Shown here piece after piece: positions 1 to 11,200 of a stretch of 64,000 nt of DNA. A model generated the notes under the pieces. That model saw only the letters and a program-made list of their open reading frames with translations. It did no database searches and was not told the DNA's origin. Every line of letters begins with the position of its first letter. The stretch's first letter is position 1. The translations under genes were made by a program, and so were the position numbers. The stretch is from Yponomeuta sedellus (taxonomy: Eukaryota; Arthropoda; Insecta; Lepidoptera; Yponomeutidae), in contig OW203730.1 in assembly GCA_934045075.1 (NCBI GenBank), forward strand, positions 7,576,785 through 7,640,784. The letters are read 5' to 3'.

Positions 1-240
1 CGGGTATAAATAATCGCAAATAGACCCGTCAAATCATAAAACTTGGTATTCACTTTGCGTTTAGAAATTAAAGCTGGAACGCTCTTCATTTGAATAAGAA
101 GAGGACAAAATAGGATTCAAGGATCGCTTTCGCGAAGTTAAGTGCCATTAGTTGCTCTTCCATAAGATAACTACAGATAAGATACGTAAATAAAGAAAAC
201 GTTACTGAAATGTGTGATAGAACATTAACATAGTAAAAGT

Positions 241-562
241 GATACTATTTTTTATTTTTAATGCACTAACCCGTGCTAAGGACAAATTTGAAAACGTATT
301 TAGAGGCTAAAAATTTCACCCATGCCGGGATTCGAACCCGCAACCTCTGGCTATCCGTGCCAGCGCTATAATCTAAATAGTATAATCACAGTGATATCAT
401 TCCGATGTAAAACCTAACTGCAAAGTAGGTAGTCGGGGCTGTAAGTGATGCAATCTACTTCAGCCAGATGTCGCTGCCTGTACGTAATACAGAGAATAGT
501 GTAAAGAAGAGGTTCGGTTTGAATCCCGGCATGGGTGAAATTTTTAGCCTCTTAATAGGTTT
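241..562. repeat. tRNA-centred SINE (S1), head-to-head copy
   Basis: On the minus strand at about 245-370 lies the S1 3' body and tRNA-like region, with a B-box-like ggttcgaatcc when read in reverse. A middle block follows on plus (about 373-515). Then the end of a second tRNA region and body are read forward (tgaatcccggcatgggtgaa). The same three blocks occur, in a different arrangement, at 25213-25631. It is a repeat and not a tRNA gene. Confidence 0.75.
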
Positions 563-1404
563 TCAAATAGTAAAAGTTTATTAAAAAAATATATATATTT
601 CTAGGACTTTTTCCAGCAGTGGGATACGAAGACACGTAAAAAATATATACATATATTTAACTTAGTCAAAAGCTTGCTAGCAGCGAGTGGATGTGGATAG
701 CCGAGAACAGAATGAAGTGGTGAGCATCAACTGATTGATAGAATCTCGACTATTCCACGACCAATATGTCCTACACTGCAGGATTAATTTATTTACACTT
801 ACATATTTTCACAGGTGAATTGAACATTTAGACTTTTTACCCAGGAGATATACCAAAGAAAAAGACTTACACTACTATAAATACCCAAACTTGCAGCTCG
901 TAAAGCAGTAAGGACTTTGAAAAAGACCAATTTTTGAGAATTGTTGCAAATTTTGTTTCCAAAATTATCTAAATTTATGTAATAGATACCCGGTGTAATT
1001 GTAAATAAGATACTTTGTTTTGATCTGAGCTGTTATACCTACAGCTTTCCATATCAAAGCAAAGCCGTCAACGCGTTGAAAAACATATCAAAGCTCTAAC
1101 CAGCACCGCATCAAACGGGCACCTGATTAGAAGGCTCGCATCACACGATAACAGATTGATAAAGGCGAAGGGAAATGACTGTTATTAGGCGTGTAAACGA
1201 TGGCCGTCTCGTTTGCGGCAGGCAGCTTCACACCTGCAGTTGTCAATTACAAGGGAGGACCGAGGACTGTCTATAGGGATTATAAGACTCTTCTAAGTGC
1301 CCGGTGCTTCAATAGTCAATAATAACGTTGCAATTAGGCGCGTAAAACTAGGAACTTCGCGAGCTAGAGGATTTGTTTAGGTCGTCTATTGGCAACTTTT
1401 AGAT

Positions 1405-1580
1405 CTATAATATAAAAATTAATCGCCGAATGTGTTGGTAAGCGCAAATCTCGGGAGCAGCTGAACCGATTTCGCTAATTCTTTTTTTTTAGAATATTCC
1501 TTGAAGTACGAAGATGGTTCTTACGGAGGGAAAAAAAATCGACTGTTAGGCGGTACGAAGTTCGCTGGGTCAGCTAGTTC
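1405..1580 (+). repeat. LINE-tail-like repeat (R family), plus orientation
   Basis: It is a dispersed sequence ending in ttcgctgggtcagctagt. Related copies lie at 46320-46530, 54685-54860, 54862-55040 and 60455-60655, plus an interrupted copy at 31500-32275. The shared core includes accgatttcgctaattc and ccttgaagtacgaagatgg. It resembles the 3' end of a non-LTR element, but no coding part remains. Confidence 0.7.
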
Positions 1581-3658
1581 TTAATAAATATAGGTTGATT
1601 TAGTTGAAAGATTATGATAGCGTAGGTTTTGATTGATTGATTAGAAAGCGGATTAGCAAAAGGTTTGCCTTGATAATGTAACTTTTAACGTATATATCTG
1701 TGTGCGAAAGCGGAATATTTACCAAGCGAATGTTTATTCTGCGGCATAGATGTGCTGCGGATATCTGAGACATGACAGTGATATCGACAAGGTCTAGTAG
1801 ATATTTCTTTTCTGACACACATCTACATTAAAAGTTACATGATCAAGGCGCACGATCGTTGTGAGGGGCAAACCCTGGTCTCTGCCTAGCTCTCCGGTCC
1901 ACAGGCGTGATGTTGTATAATGTAAGTCAGTCTAATGCATAGAAAAGTTAGGTCAAGCCGTGCGAGATCCGCTTCATGTTACAGGCTACTTTGCAACAAA
2001 CATACAAAACAAAGGTTGGTCAGCTTGCACATAGATCGTGGAACGCTGAATTTTAAGTATTAAGCGGTATTGTATTGCTTTATTTCGGATAAATAACAAT
2101 CCATAGATCGTCAGTAAAATGACATTCAGTATTAAAACTAAATATGTTAGGGAGATCACAAGCCATACCTAATTTCTATTAATCCTTACTTTAATTTCTC
2201 CATTAAGTCTGCTAACTATACAATCTTTATTGGTAAAATAAAATTTAGTAATAGTAATTTTAAAGTATCATCTCCAACTAGTTTAGTATCGAAGCAACAT
2301 ATACGAGTACAAGGGTTGGCCCGGTGATAAATCCCGTACTCTTTCTATTTGTGAAAGAAGGCCTGTGCCCTGAAGTAGGACGTACATAGGCTTAGATATT
2401 TAAAACTACATTTCGGCCGCTGTTTACAGTGGACTCTACATTGTTAGTGTAAGAAAAAAAATTAAATGTAAATTTTAAATTGTTAATTTCATAATAAATA
2501 TCCACAAATTATTCTAGCTCTGGAAGCTAAGAATCGTCTACATAAGGTTATAGTGCTTCTAGAGGTTGCTCTATATTAAAGATAAATTTGACAATCATTC
2601 CACTCCGTTTACACGTACTTTCACTTACATGAGTATAAGTAAAAATACGGGCATTCCGAATAAAATTAAGAGAGATCGAGGGTTAGAAAACTCTTTTGTA
2701 AATGCCGCCATCGAACCCAAAATCTTTCGAACGTGTAAAAAATTATGCGAAACAATATTTCGCCAGTATGGCCACGCAAATAGGACACAAGAACGAGAAT
2801 CATGAATTTAAATCTTTAAATTAAGTTATGGTCGTAGGATTCATTGAATATTCAACGGGCCAATTTTTTTCTAAAGTTTTCATCAGTAGCGGGTTGATAC
2901 CGTTATTGTTGGTTATTTTCTACGAAATCATTTATTTTAATCCACGCCAGCTTAGAAAAGGCGCCTTTTCGTAAAGCTTTATTCACGATGTAATTATAAA
3001 TTGTATTTTTGCAATCAACTGGATAATTGCAATAAGTGATAAGTGGCACAAGCAAAACGCCATTAACACACATTTTTTAAACAGAGGCCTAATTTCTACG
3101 TAGAAAACTTAAGATCCGGGTTTGATTATTTTCGATTGTGAATAAAAGTCAATGGTCCCAATTTCTCTCAGAGTTCTCCTTGATAGAAAGTATCTTGAAT
3201 CGTAAATATTGAATCAATACAACTGGCGAGTTAAAACGCTTCGTTTCTTCGGATAACGATCAGCCAACAAAATATTTTAAAGCGCGCGCACTCGTTGATG
3301 TCTTTTGTATGGAGGGCTTTTACTTAACAAAAGCCTGTTGTTTGCGAGCTTATCTTATCGTATCAGATTTAATTGAGCTGTTTTGTTTAATAAGTTATTT
3401 AATTAGTATTTCATGTATTTACAAAGTTAATTAATGTGCGCAATTATACAGTCGGGCCCCAATAAAATGTAGAGCAAGTTTTAATTGGTTCAATTAAATT
3501 TAAAACGAATTGCAGGTCACATACCACGTCATTTAATTCACGTTTAATTTACCCACGTTGCCGCCCGAAAACCTCAATCACAAACCCTACAGTTAAAAAA
3601 AACCACCCGACACAACCAACCATACGGCCTCACATAACCGTTCAAACGACACACTTAC

Positions 3659-3990
3659 CCCGAAAGCCTTTCAACCAGCAACGCACCCCGAATCACCACA
3701 CGGTCACACACAAAAACCACTCGAGAAAAATCCAGCGGGAGTTGTCTGCTTCCCGGAGCAAACGGGTCGTGTTCTGTATTCTATTTATCTAAAGGCTGTA
3801 TACACGTGTTGAGTTAGTCGAGGTTGCGAGCGACGTGCGGCGTCGGCGGCGGCTTCGGCGGACTGGCGATGGCGGCCGCGAGTCTGTCGCCCGCGCAGCC
3901 CCGCGGGCTTGTCGACGTCGATGGAACGGGTATCGATGTCGATACTCCGGGGAGGGTTCGGCAGGTGTCGCGAGGTAGAGGAATGTTTGA
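3659..3990 (-). other. GC-rich island, possible first exon or promoter
   Basis: This is the only strongly GC- and CpG-rich block in the left 8 kb, with many cg dinucleotides at 3830-3960. On the minus strand a good donor (GTAAGTGTGT) follows immediately below 3659. One minus frame is open from about 4020 to a TAA near 3826 and favours G/C at third codon positions. That fits either a noncoding first exon and promoter of a minus-strand gene running off the window, or a terminal coding exon. No protein family was recognised. Confidence 0.3.
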
Positions 3991-4029
3991 GTGTAAGAAA
4001 GTCCTACTTTCACAAGACTTCCTAAGTTC

Positions 4030-5180
4030 TAAGTAAATTAACTAAGGTTTAGGCACTTAAAGTAGTTGATGACCATCATGGAATCTTATCATAAAGATAA
4101 CAACTGATGTGATAGGTTTAAGATGATTTGAGAAAAGATGGTCTGAGTGGAGTTTAATTTCCGGTGCTTTTTTGAGCACTACACTAGGGCCCGAAGATAG
4201 CGGCTTATATTTTTTTGATTGATTTGATCGTAAACGGAGTTAGACCGCTAAGAAATGCTGCACTATTGAATGATTAGTGGGTGGCAAGCCCTGGTCTCGG
4301 ACTTCCTCTCCGGGAAACGAGAATAATAGAGAAAATAATATTTTTAAAGTCAGAAAATATGTTTCATAGTCGTATTAGATTCCAATAAGTTCCATTTTCC
4401 ATGTTCTTCCACTCTCAAAGGACATTATCTCAATACTATCGATAACCACCCATCCCTAAGCCCGAATAGGTACACCGTACACCGACTGATCAAATTAATT
4501 ACCGCCTCATCTCGTCGCGCGGCCACGGCGAGCGAAACGAAAAAACCACTACCCATCCCTTTCTGACCCACGGCAAAAAAGACCAAAGAAAGTAAGGCGT
4601 CCCTCTCTAGTCCGCACAAAAAAATGCTTGGAATCTCCGGTAGCGCGTGCCGAATGTGAAACGGGAAGTTTCTCTATGGACATCGGTGTGCGGATTCCGG
4701 CAGGTGTAGCGGCTTCGGACGGTGCGTGATCGCAACAGGTGACGTTGAAACCAGTTGTGTGACTATGTATCAGATTTGTCACTTGTAAACTTACCGCAAA
4801 ACTTTTGTTCAAAGTGTGCCGTCACCCTTATTGATTCTACAAAAAAAAATAAGTTGGAAAAGTATTAATGGTTGCTACCCAGGAAAATGAGACCAACTTC
4901 CTGAAAAGTTATATTTTGGGAGTACGGGATATTCGGTGGATAGAGTGTGTACTAATGTGCCGCTGTGTTATTCCCAACTCGCAGGAATTTAAGAGTAAGT
5001 ACTACCATAAGTATGATTAGATTAAATTAGAACTCTTTATTGTACACACCAGAAAACAAAATACATAAAAAAGGCTACATATCTAAGTATTGCCGTAAAC
5101 AATTGACGGTCTTATCGACTTCCAGACAACCTCATATGCTCACACCTAATGGTGTGATGTGGTCTAAATATTTTATTATA
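4030..5180. other. No gene seen
   Basis: Only short unsupported ORFs are present. A LINE-end fragment lies near 4255-4320. Confidence 0.5.
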
Positions 5181-5186
5181 AATGGC

Positions 5187-5470
5187 GGTTGTAGCGAAGC
5201 GGGAGGTCGTAGGTTCGAATCCCGGCTCCACTGACTGACTGACTGATGTTCCACTGACTCCGTTTTCTAAGTTACGTATATTTGTGAAGCAATAGGTACC
5301 ACTCGCTAACGATGGAGGAAAACTGCATCGTGAGCATACCCGAGTGCCTAGTGTTTACATACCTACCTCAGCGCCTGAAATTGTCAATCCGCGGTGGGGA
5401 CCCGTGGTAATTAAGCCCTCGCTTTCTTTGAGAGAAGCCCTGTGCCCAGCAAATGTTACAGTTACAGCAT
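5187..5470 (+). repeat. tRNA-headed SINE (S2)
   Basis: A tRNA-like head with the B box ggttcgaatcc at about 5213 is followed by the S2 body: catcgtgag, a cctcagcgc block, ccgcggtggg and a closing gagagaagccctgtgcccag segment. Related bodies occur at 7750-7935, 15712-16150 (split), 30183-30490, 32890-33172 (minus), 50565-50770 (minus) and 55367-55625. Confidence 0.75.
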
Positions 5471-5640
5471 TCGATATTTCGGGAATATTCGCTGAGTACC
5501 TACTGAGGTAGGAATGGTCATTATAATCAAGAATGGTCGGTTTCGCATTTCATGATAAGCGTAACTATATCGTTGCATTTGTTCGCACAATATGGAACCA
5601 CGAATCCTACCAAACTGAAAGCGGCAACTGTGGCAAATTT

Positions 5641-5850
5641 TGTGCCACTTGACTGGCTCGTTGGTCTAGTGCTTACACCCTGGATTATGAACACAGCGGT
5701 CGTGGATCCGACTCCAGTTGGGGGACGCGTTACTTGAATTCATACAAATAGCCTTATTCTCGGTGTTTGTCCATATTTGTTTCTGGTAACCAATGTAAAG
5801 AGTATCCTAGCTGTTGGGACAACTAATTGTGTTGTGTGAGTGTGTCAAAA
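5641..5850 (+). repeat. tRNA-headed SINE (S5)
   Basis: The tRNA-like head has an A-box-like ggtctagtgc and a B-box-like region gtggatccgactcc. A body with gtaaagagtatcct follows, and the same body is seen at 46556-46745. The head resembles the one at 34715-34803 (minus). The loops are too degenerate for a functional tRNA. Confidence 0.6.
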
Positions 5851-6398
5851 TCTGAAGACTTTATACAACTTTCCCTAAAGGGCGTGCCTGACCTCGTTGA
5901 ATACATCTTCGATTACGCATAGATCAAGGGGCAGATGCAAGAGATCTACTGGGTCGAAATGTCGCCGAATAACTGTTATCATGCGGGGGCCCGCATGACT
6001 ACTTTTAAGATAGAATGTTTTATCTTATTCTAAGATAAAATATATTATAAAAATCGAAACATACCGTAACCTTGTTTGGACCACAAATCCGCTATTTGAC
6101 TCTTTTTGTAAGTAAGTCTTGAATGGTAAATATCTCTTCCATTAGACCAAAAAATATTTTAGTATATTTTTTGAGGACCTAAAAGCAACCAAAAAATATA
6201 TTTTAAAACTTTGCTTTGCTAAACAGCCAAAAACGCGGTCAGACATTTTTGTCTATGGTTTGAAGACCTGAAGTCTTGTAAACAAAGTTTGACATTCAAC
6301 AACTGTGAGTGATTTGTGAGCATAGTGATTTCACTATGCTTACAAATTTGTTATTTAACAACGACAAAACCATGATTTCATCGAGTTTACATGCAAAA

Positions 6399-6590
6399 TA
6401 TAGCAATTATCATTATTGCATTGTTCGAGAATGCAAAAACATGTCAATAAAGAACCCCAGGAAGTTGTGGATTCGTGTACCCAGTGAAATAAACACATGA
6501 AAAAATTGGCTCAAACTTGCCAAAAGAGACCGCGATACGTTATCACTGAAACTCGGGTGTATTTACGTGAAGATCACTTTGATGTAAGTC
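6399..6590 (+). pseudogene. Broken THAP-domain fragment
   Basis: Two plus frames together read like a C2CH THAP zinc finger. The first frame has YCIVREC (Cys pair, Cys at 6417). The second has ITETRVYLREDHFDV, matching the usual RVCxxHF end of a THAP domain. The join needs a frameshift near 6490-6500, and the Cys expected before EDHF is Arg, so the finger cannot fold normally. No C-terminal part follows. THAP domains are common in P-element-like transposases and in host factors; this is most likely a transposon remnant. Confidence 0.5.
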
Positions 6591-6599
6591 CTATAATAA

Positions 6600-7745
6600 T
6601 CAATGTCCACTGGTTCTGGCCGACAGATGTTTGTTTACAACCGAAAGATGCTTCCAACATGGCGGATAGCGTTTTCACCGTTCCAAATCAAAAGCGTTAA
6701 TTTTTTTTTTATTTGCGAATTTTGCAGCCATCCTACATACTTACTTAGCAAAGTCAATATATGTCAGTTTCTTAAGTTAAATACTACAGGAAATATTCAT
6801 TCATCGCGTCAAATTTGATACGAGTCAAGTAGCGGATTGTGTTTTGTCAGTGTTACTATTTCAAACTGCTTCTGATGAACAGAATCGGCGTGTTGTGACG
6901 CTGCACCCGCGTCCGTGAATGAGTGACGGATGTGACGTTAAACGGCGGCCGACTTTGATCACGACCCATTCATGACCAGGGAACAGAGATAGCATCTTGA
7001 CGGTCATTTGTAAAAATTCTGTGGCGGCGAGAGCAATTAATAAGTAGGAAAATGGCGGGCCCTTGCTTAGAATTAGGACAGTGGAGTGATTAAATTGGTA
7101 TCTAGGGTCCAGCTATGAGAATGTTAAACACGCACTAATCATAACGCGTATGTTTGTACCAAGAGCCTGTTTCATAGAACTAAAACTTACGGATTACTAC
7201 GACAATTCGATGTTCATTGCAAAGTCGGTCAGCAACGCAATATAAATCGATTAGTCATAACTAATTACGAATAGGGAGTGTTCACGTGTTACGTAACGCA
7301 ATTAATAGAGACTTTTGCACCCCTAGTAAAACGTTACTTAACAACCAAGAAACCATTTTTACCAAAAAGTAACAATTATGTCGTGTAAAGTATCGGGAAG
7401 TCGCTAAATCACATTTGTTATTGTTTTCATCGCGTTAATATTATTTATTAATAATTGAAATGTGTTGTTTTTAAGAGCAAGAGATTTGTAATGTTATTTT
7501 TCTTTCTTTTGTCCTAAATAATTTTTTACTACTTATCATACATTTCATTAGCTCGTTTTCCTGACTTCAAAGGTATCACGAGCTTCGTTGCGGTCTGAAG
7601 AATAAGGCCCTAGTTTCTGGAAAGATAGACTAATGCACTACTCAGCGGCGGGAGCAGGATTCTTCCGCGCCTTTAAAAACTTACAAGAAATATTGCGATT
7701 CACGAACGTGAGCGCTATAATACACCATTTTGGGGTCCATTTTGG
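6600..7745. other. No gene seen
   Basis: Apart from a moderately GC-rich patch at 6880-7060, the stretch is AT-rich and shows neither repeats nor exons that I can support. Confidence 0.45.
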
Positions 7746-7749
7746 ATCC

Positions 7750-7839
7750 TGCAACTAAAGGAAAACATCGTAAGGAAACCTGAGGATCTGAGGTGTTCAA
7801 ATACCTCAGAGCTTGAAATTGCCAATCCGCGGTGGGCAC

Positions 7840-7900
<61 letters not shown>

Positions 7901-7935
7901 CTAAGTGAAGGCTTGTGTCCTGCAGTGGGATGTAT
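7750..7935 (+). repeat. S2 SINE body with CT microsatellite
   Basis: The S2 body (aaaacatcgtaaggaaacc, then ccgcggtgggcacg) contains a pure (TC)n run at 7845-7898. Other S2 copies have only a short ctctctctct stretch at the same place. The run is therefore an expansion inside the SINE. Confidence 0.8.
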
Positions 7936-8240
7936 ATTATAGGCTACAAAAAAAACTAGACTACCAATAGTGTCAATGAATCAACCATTAGAGTACTAGT
8001 CGGACTCTACTTATTAGATGTAAAAGTAACTACAGGACTACTCTACACTACACTCGTGCAGCCTGCTTGATAATTACAAATTCTTGAAAAATCTACAAGA
8101 TAAGTCTTTGACGAAAGCTTGAAATGAATGTAGGTGCTAATAATTGAATTAAAGCATAGAGATTGTGTGTAGAAACCTTATAATTAAGTAACAGAATTAC
8201 AGCATACCTTATTATTAATCTTATTTCTTAACTTAAAGCT

Positions 8241-11200
8241 TCAAGAGTTTTCAGTTTCCTTGTATCTGGGAAAGAAAAAAAATAACAGTTTAGAGTCAGT
8301 TAATTTAATGAATGAATAATAATCGGCTATACGACAGGCTTTAAGGAGTGTGAGCTTAGCCTCCACGCAACATTAGAAGTTTAATTTGCTCAATACAAAC
8401 ATCGGTATTTTGATTACGTGCTATTCTTGAAATACATAAATTAGTTTTTTCAGACTATTGATTGTTTTATCCGATTTCTTATTTTTTTTATAGTGAAATC
8501 ACTATTGAGCACTCAAATTGATGTATTTCAGGAACGAAATATTTTAACATTCTCTTGGAGAACGGTTTAGTCGCAGGCGGGCAAAAAGTTTATTTAAAAA
8601 TCCATCTATGAGTGGTTTAAAAATAACCCTGTATAAAAACATCAGACACTGAGAATTGCTCATAATTTTTCTTTACTAAATTTGGTAATTAGACATCGAA
8701 ATTTGGTAATCCCTTCTTAAGACCTTTGTTGGATTATTTAAACAGCATCAGGAACAGATTCTACCTTATGATGCTGACATGCCTAGGATATCATTTCAAT
8801 TGGAGTTTAAAAGTTTAGTTTTGAAATGAAATGAAATGAAAAGGTTTTATTCAAAGTAGCGCAGAAGCTGCGGCTTAATGAACGTTACAATACAAACTAG
8901 GTGTCCATTTCAAAATCTAGATCATTTTGGAGAAAAAATGGACAAAAAAACTCCAAACTTAGTCTTTTCAAAGTCCTTAATTAACATAGTTTACATAATT
9001 ATTATAAAACATAGAACTCATACATTGTACTGGCTTTAATTCCAGACCTCATTGTCATCTAGATAATCCTTTATGTTATAGTAGCCCTTTTGGCACAAAG
9101 TGTGCTTAACATATTTTTTGAACCGCGATTCAGGCAAGCTTAATATATCTTCAGGGATTTTATTATAGAAGCGTATACAATGCCCCATGAAGGATGTATT
9201 AACCTTTGCCAGCCTAAATAGTGGGGAACGAAAGTTTATGTTTATTTCTAGTATTTACATCGTGTTGGCTACCCAAAGTTTTAAAGTAACTGATATTTTT
9301 CCTGACGTACATAATGTTTTCATAGATATTTCATAGAATTTTAATTTGATGCATAGCCCCAATGGGCAAGCGTGGTAATTAAGCCTTAAACTATCTGAGA
9401 GAAGGCCTTTGCCCTGCAGTGGGGAGATTATGGACAAATAGTAGATAGCAGTCATCTAGGTCGTAACAAAATTATGCAAAATAGTGGAATTAATATTTTG
9501 TTTTTGCATGTAGGTATTGTGTTAAAAGATACTAAATCCACTTAATTACCACCAACTACCAACAACAAGCAATAACAATTTAATATACTTATTAAATTGT
9601 TATTGCTTGTTGTTAATAATAATAAATAAAAAAATATTCATGGACATATTACACTGATCTCGTTAGCCCCATACTAAGTACAACTAAATTACTTGTGTTA
9701 CAGGTGCTAATGCATAATAATAATAAAGGGGCGCATGCCCAGCGTGGGGATTATGGGCATTACCCCCTATGATAGCACGTGGCGCTCTTTAGGGGAGGGC
9801 TATGTCCAGCAGTGGACTAGTATAGCCTGACGACGACGACAGGTGCTAACTCGAAGATAGATTCAATACAATAAATACATCCAAGACAAAACTAGAAAAG
9901 TTAATTTCCTATCTTGACCCGGCCGGAGATCGAACCCGAGACCTTCGGGTTTTACAATCAGCGTGCGAAACCGCTACGCCACCGAGACCGTCGAACAGAA
10001 ATAATCGAGCCCCAGGGTGCAGGGCCTTTTGATTGTGTGTACGCCAATCGCTGTTATAATATCAATGTAATAAATGTCAATGTTGTTTATTCGAGTGTCA
10101 ATATTGAAGTGTCTTTATTTAAAATATTATTTTTCTTTTCTAATTGACTATTTCAACAGCCTCCCTTAATGGAAATAAAAAAATAATATAGACATAGCAA
10201 AAAATATATGACTAAGACACCATAAACAACTAAAAGTCCTTAGTCAAACCCATGCCTAAGACACATCTGCTGTGTGCGGTACGAAAATAATTTTTGGAAA
10301 ATATAAATACATAATTTATGTTGTTTATTCGAGTGTCTATATTGAATTTCAACAATCGCTCTACCTAATTTTACTACCGTCTTACATAAAATAAAACATA
10401 GAAATGTCACTTACTTGCATGACGTACAAGTATAGAATACAGTCTGCCCTTCATCAGCAGATCTCAGCTGTAGAGTCGCATAGGACATGCGTTCGTTGCC
10501 ACACTTGGGGCATCGCCGCTCCACGATTGGCCCATCTGCCTCTTTGTTCTTTATGTTGTCGTGTGTGGTTGATGTTATGGCGTTGAAGTGGATAGTATAT
10601 TGAAATTTTATGTTGCTGAATGCTGGAAAGAAATATAATAAAAGAATTAGGAAACTTTAGATAGAGAACTCCCTTAACACTACTTATAGTTTTATGCTAG
10701 TGTTGAATATCTTAAGAGGCTTAAGATCTTATCTTTATATCTTAAGAGGCATAATTCATTATTTAAGTACATTTGACACCTGATCAATTACTCACAATTT
10801 TGTTACCTATAAATATTGGCCGTAAAGCAACTTACTAAAGTTCATGCATGTAAGGGTTTATATGTTATCAACTGGACATTTCTAGATAAACCAGATTTAA
10901 CAAAAATTGCTACATTGGGGCTGTACATCAATCTACAAGACAATGAGGTGTGTGATATCAACACTTTGTATGTCCCCACTACTGGGGCATGGGTCTCTGC
11001 CTGCAGGAAGGTTAAGCCATATGACGGGATTCAAAATGCATCTCTAAAAAGTAATGAAATTTAGACAAAGTCGAGCCAAGTCTGAGGTTCCGTACTGCGA
11101 TGTCTTTATTATTATAGTTAATGTTGTGTGACTTGGCCGTTGAAGGGTATACAAGCGTACAAAACCAAGTGCTCCATGACACTATTGCACCAATCTGTCG

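Larger units (their letters stand above)
1..3650. other. Gene-free left flank
   Basis: I see no supportable gene here. The stretch holds the head-to-head SINE at 241-562, a LINE-tail repeat at 1405-1580, a LINE-end fragment near 1840-1900, and a small SINE-body fragment near 2320-2395. The remaining ORFs (for example plus 2566-2805) have no recognisable domain, splice context or codon signal. Confidence 0.6.

Noticed and set aside
2566..2805. Plus ORF of 79 codons
   Set aside because: No domain, no splice context, AT-rich codon composition like the surroundings.
10404..10586. Plus ORF with several Cys
   Set aside because: Antisense shadow of Polr1H exon 2.
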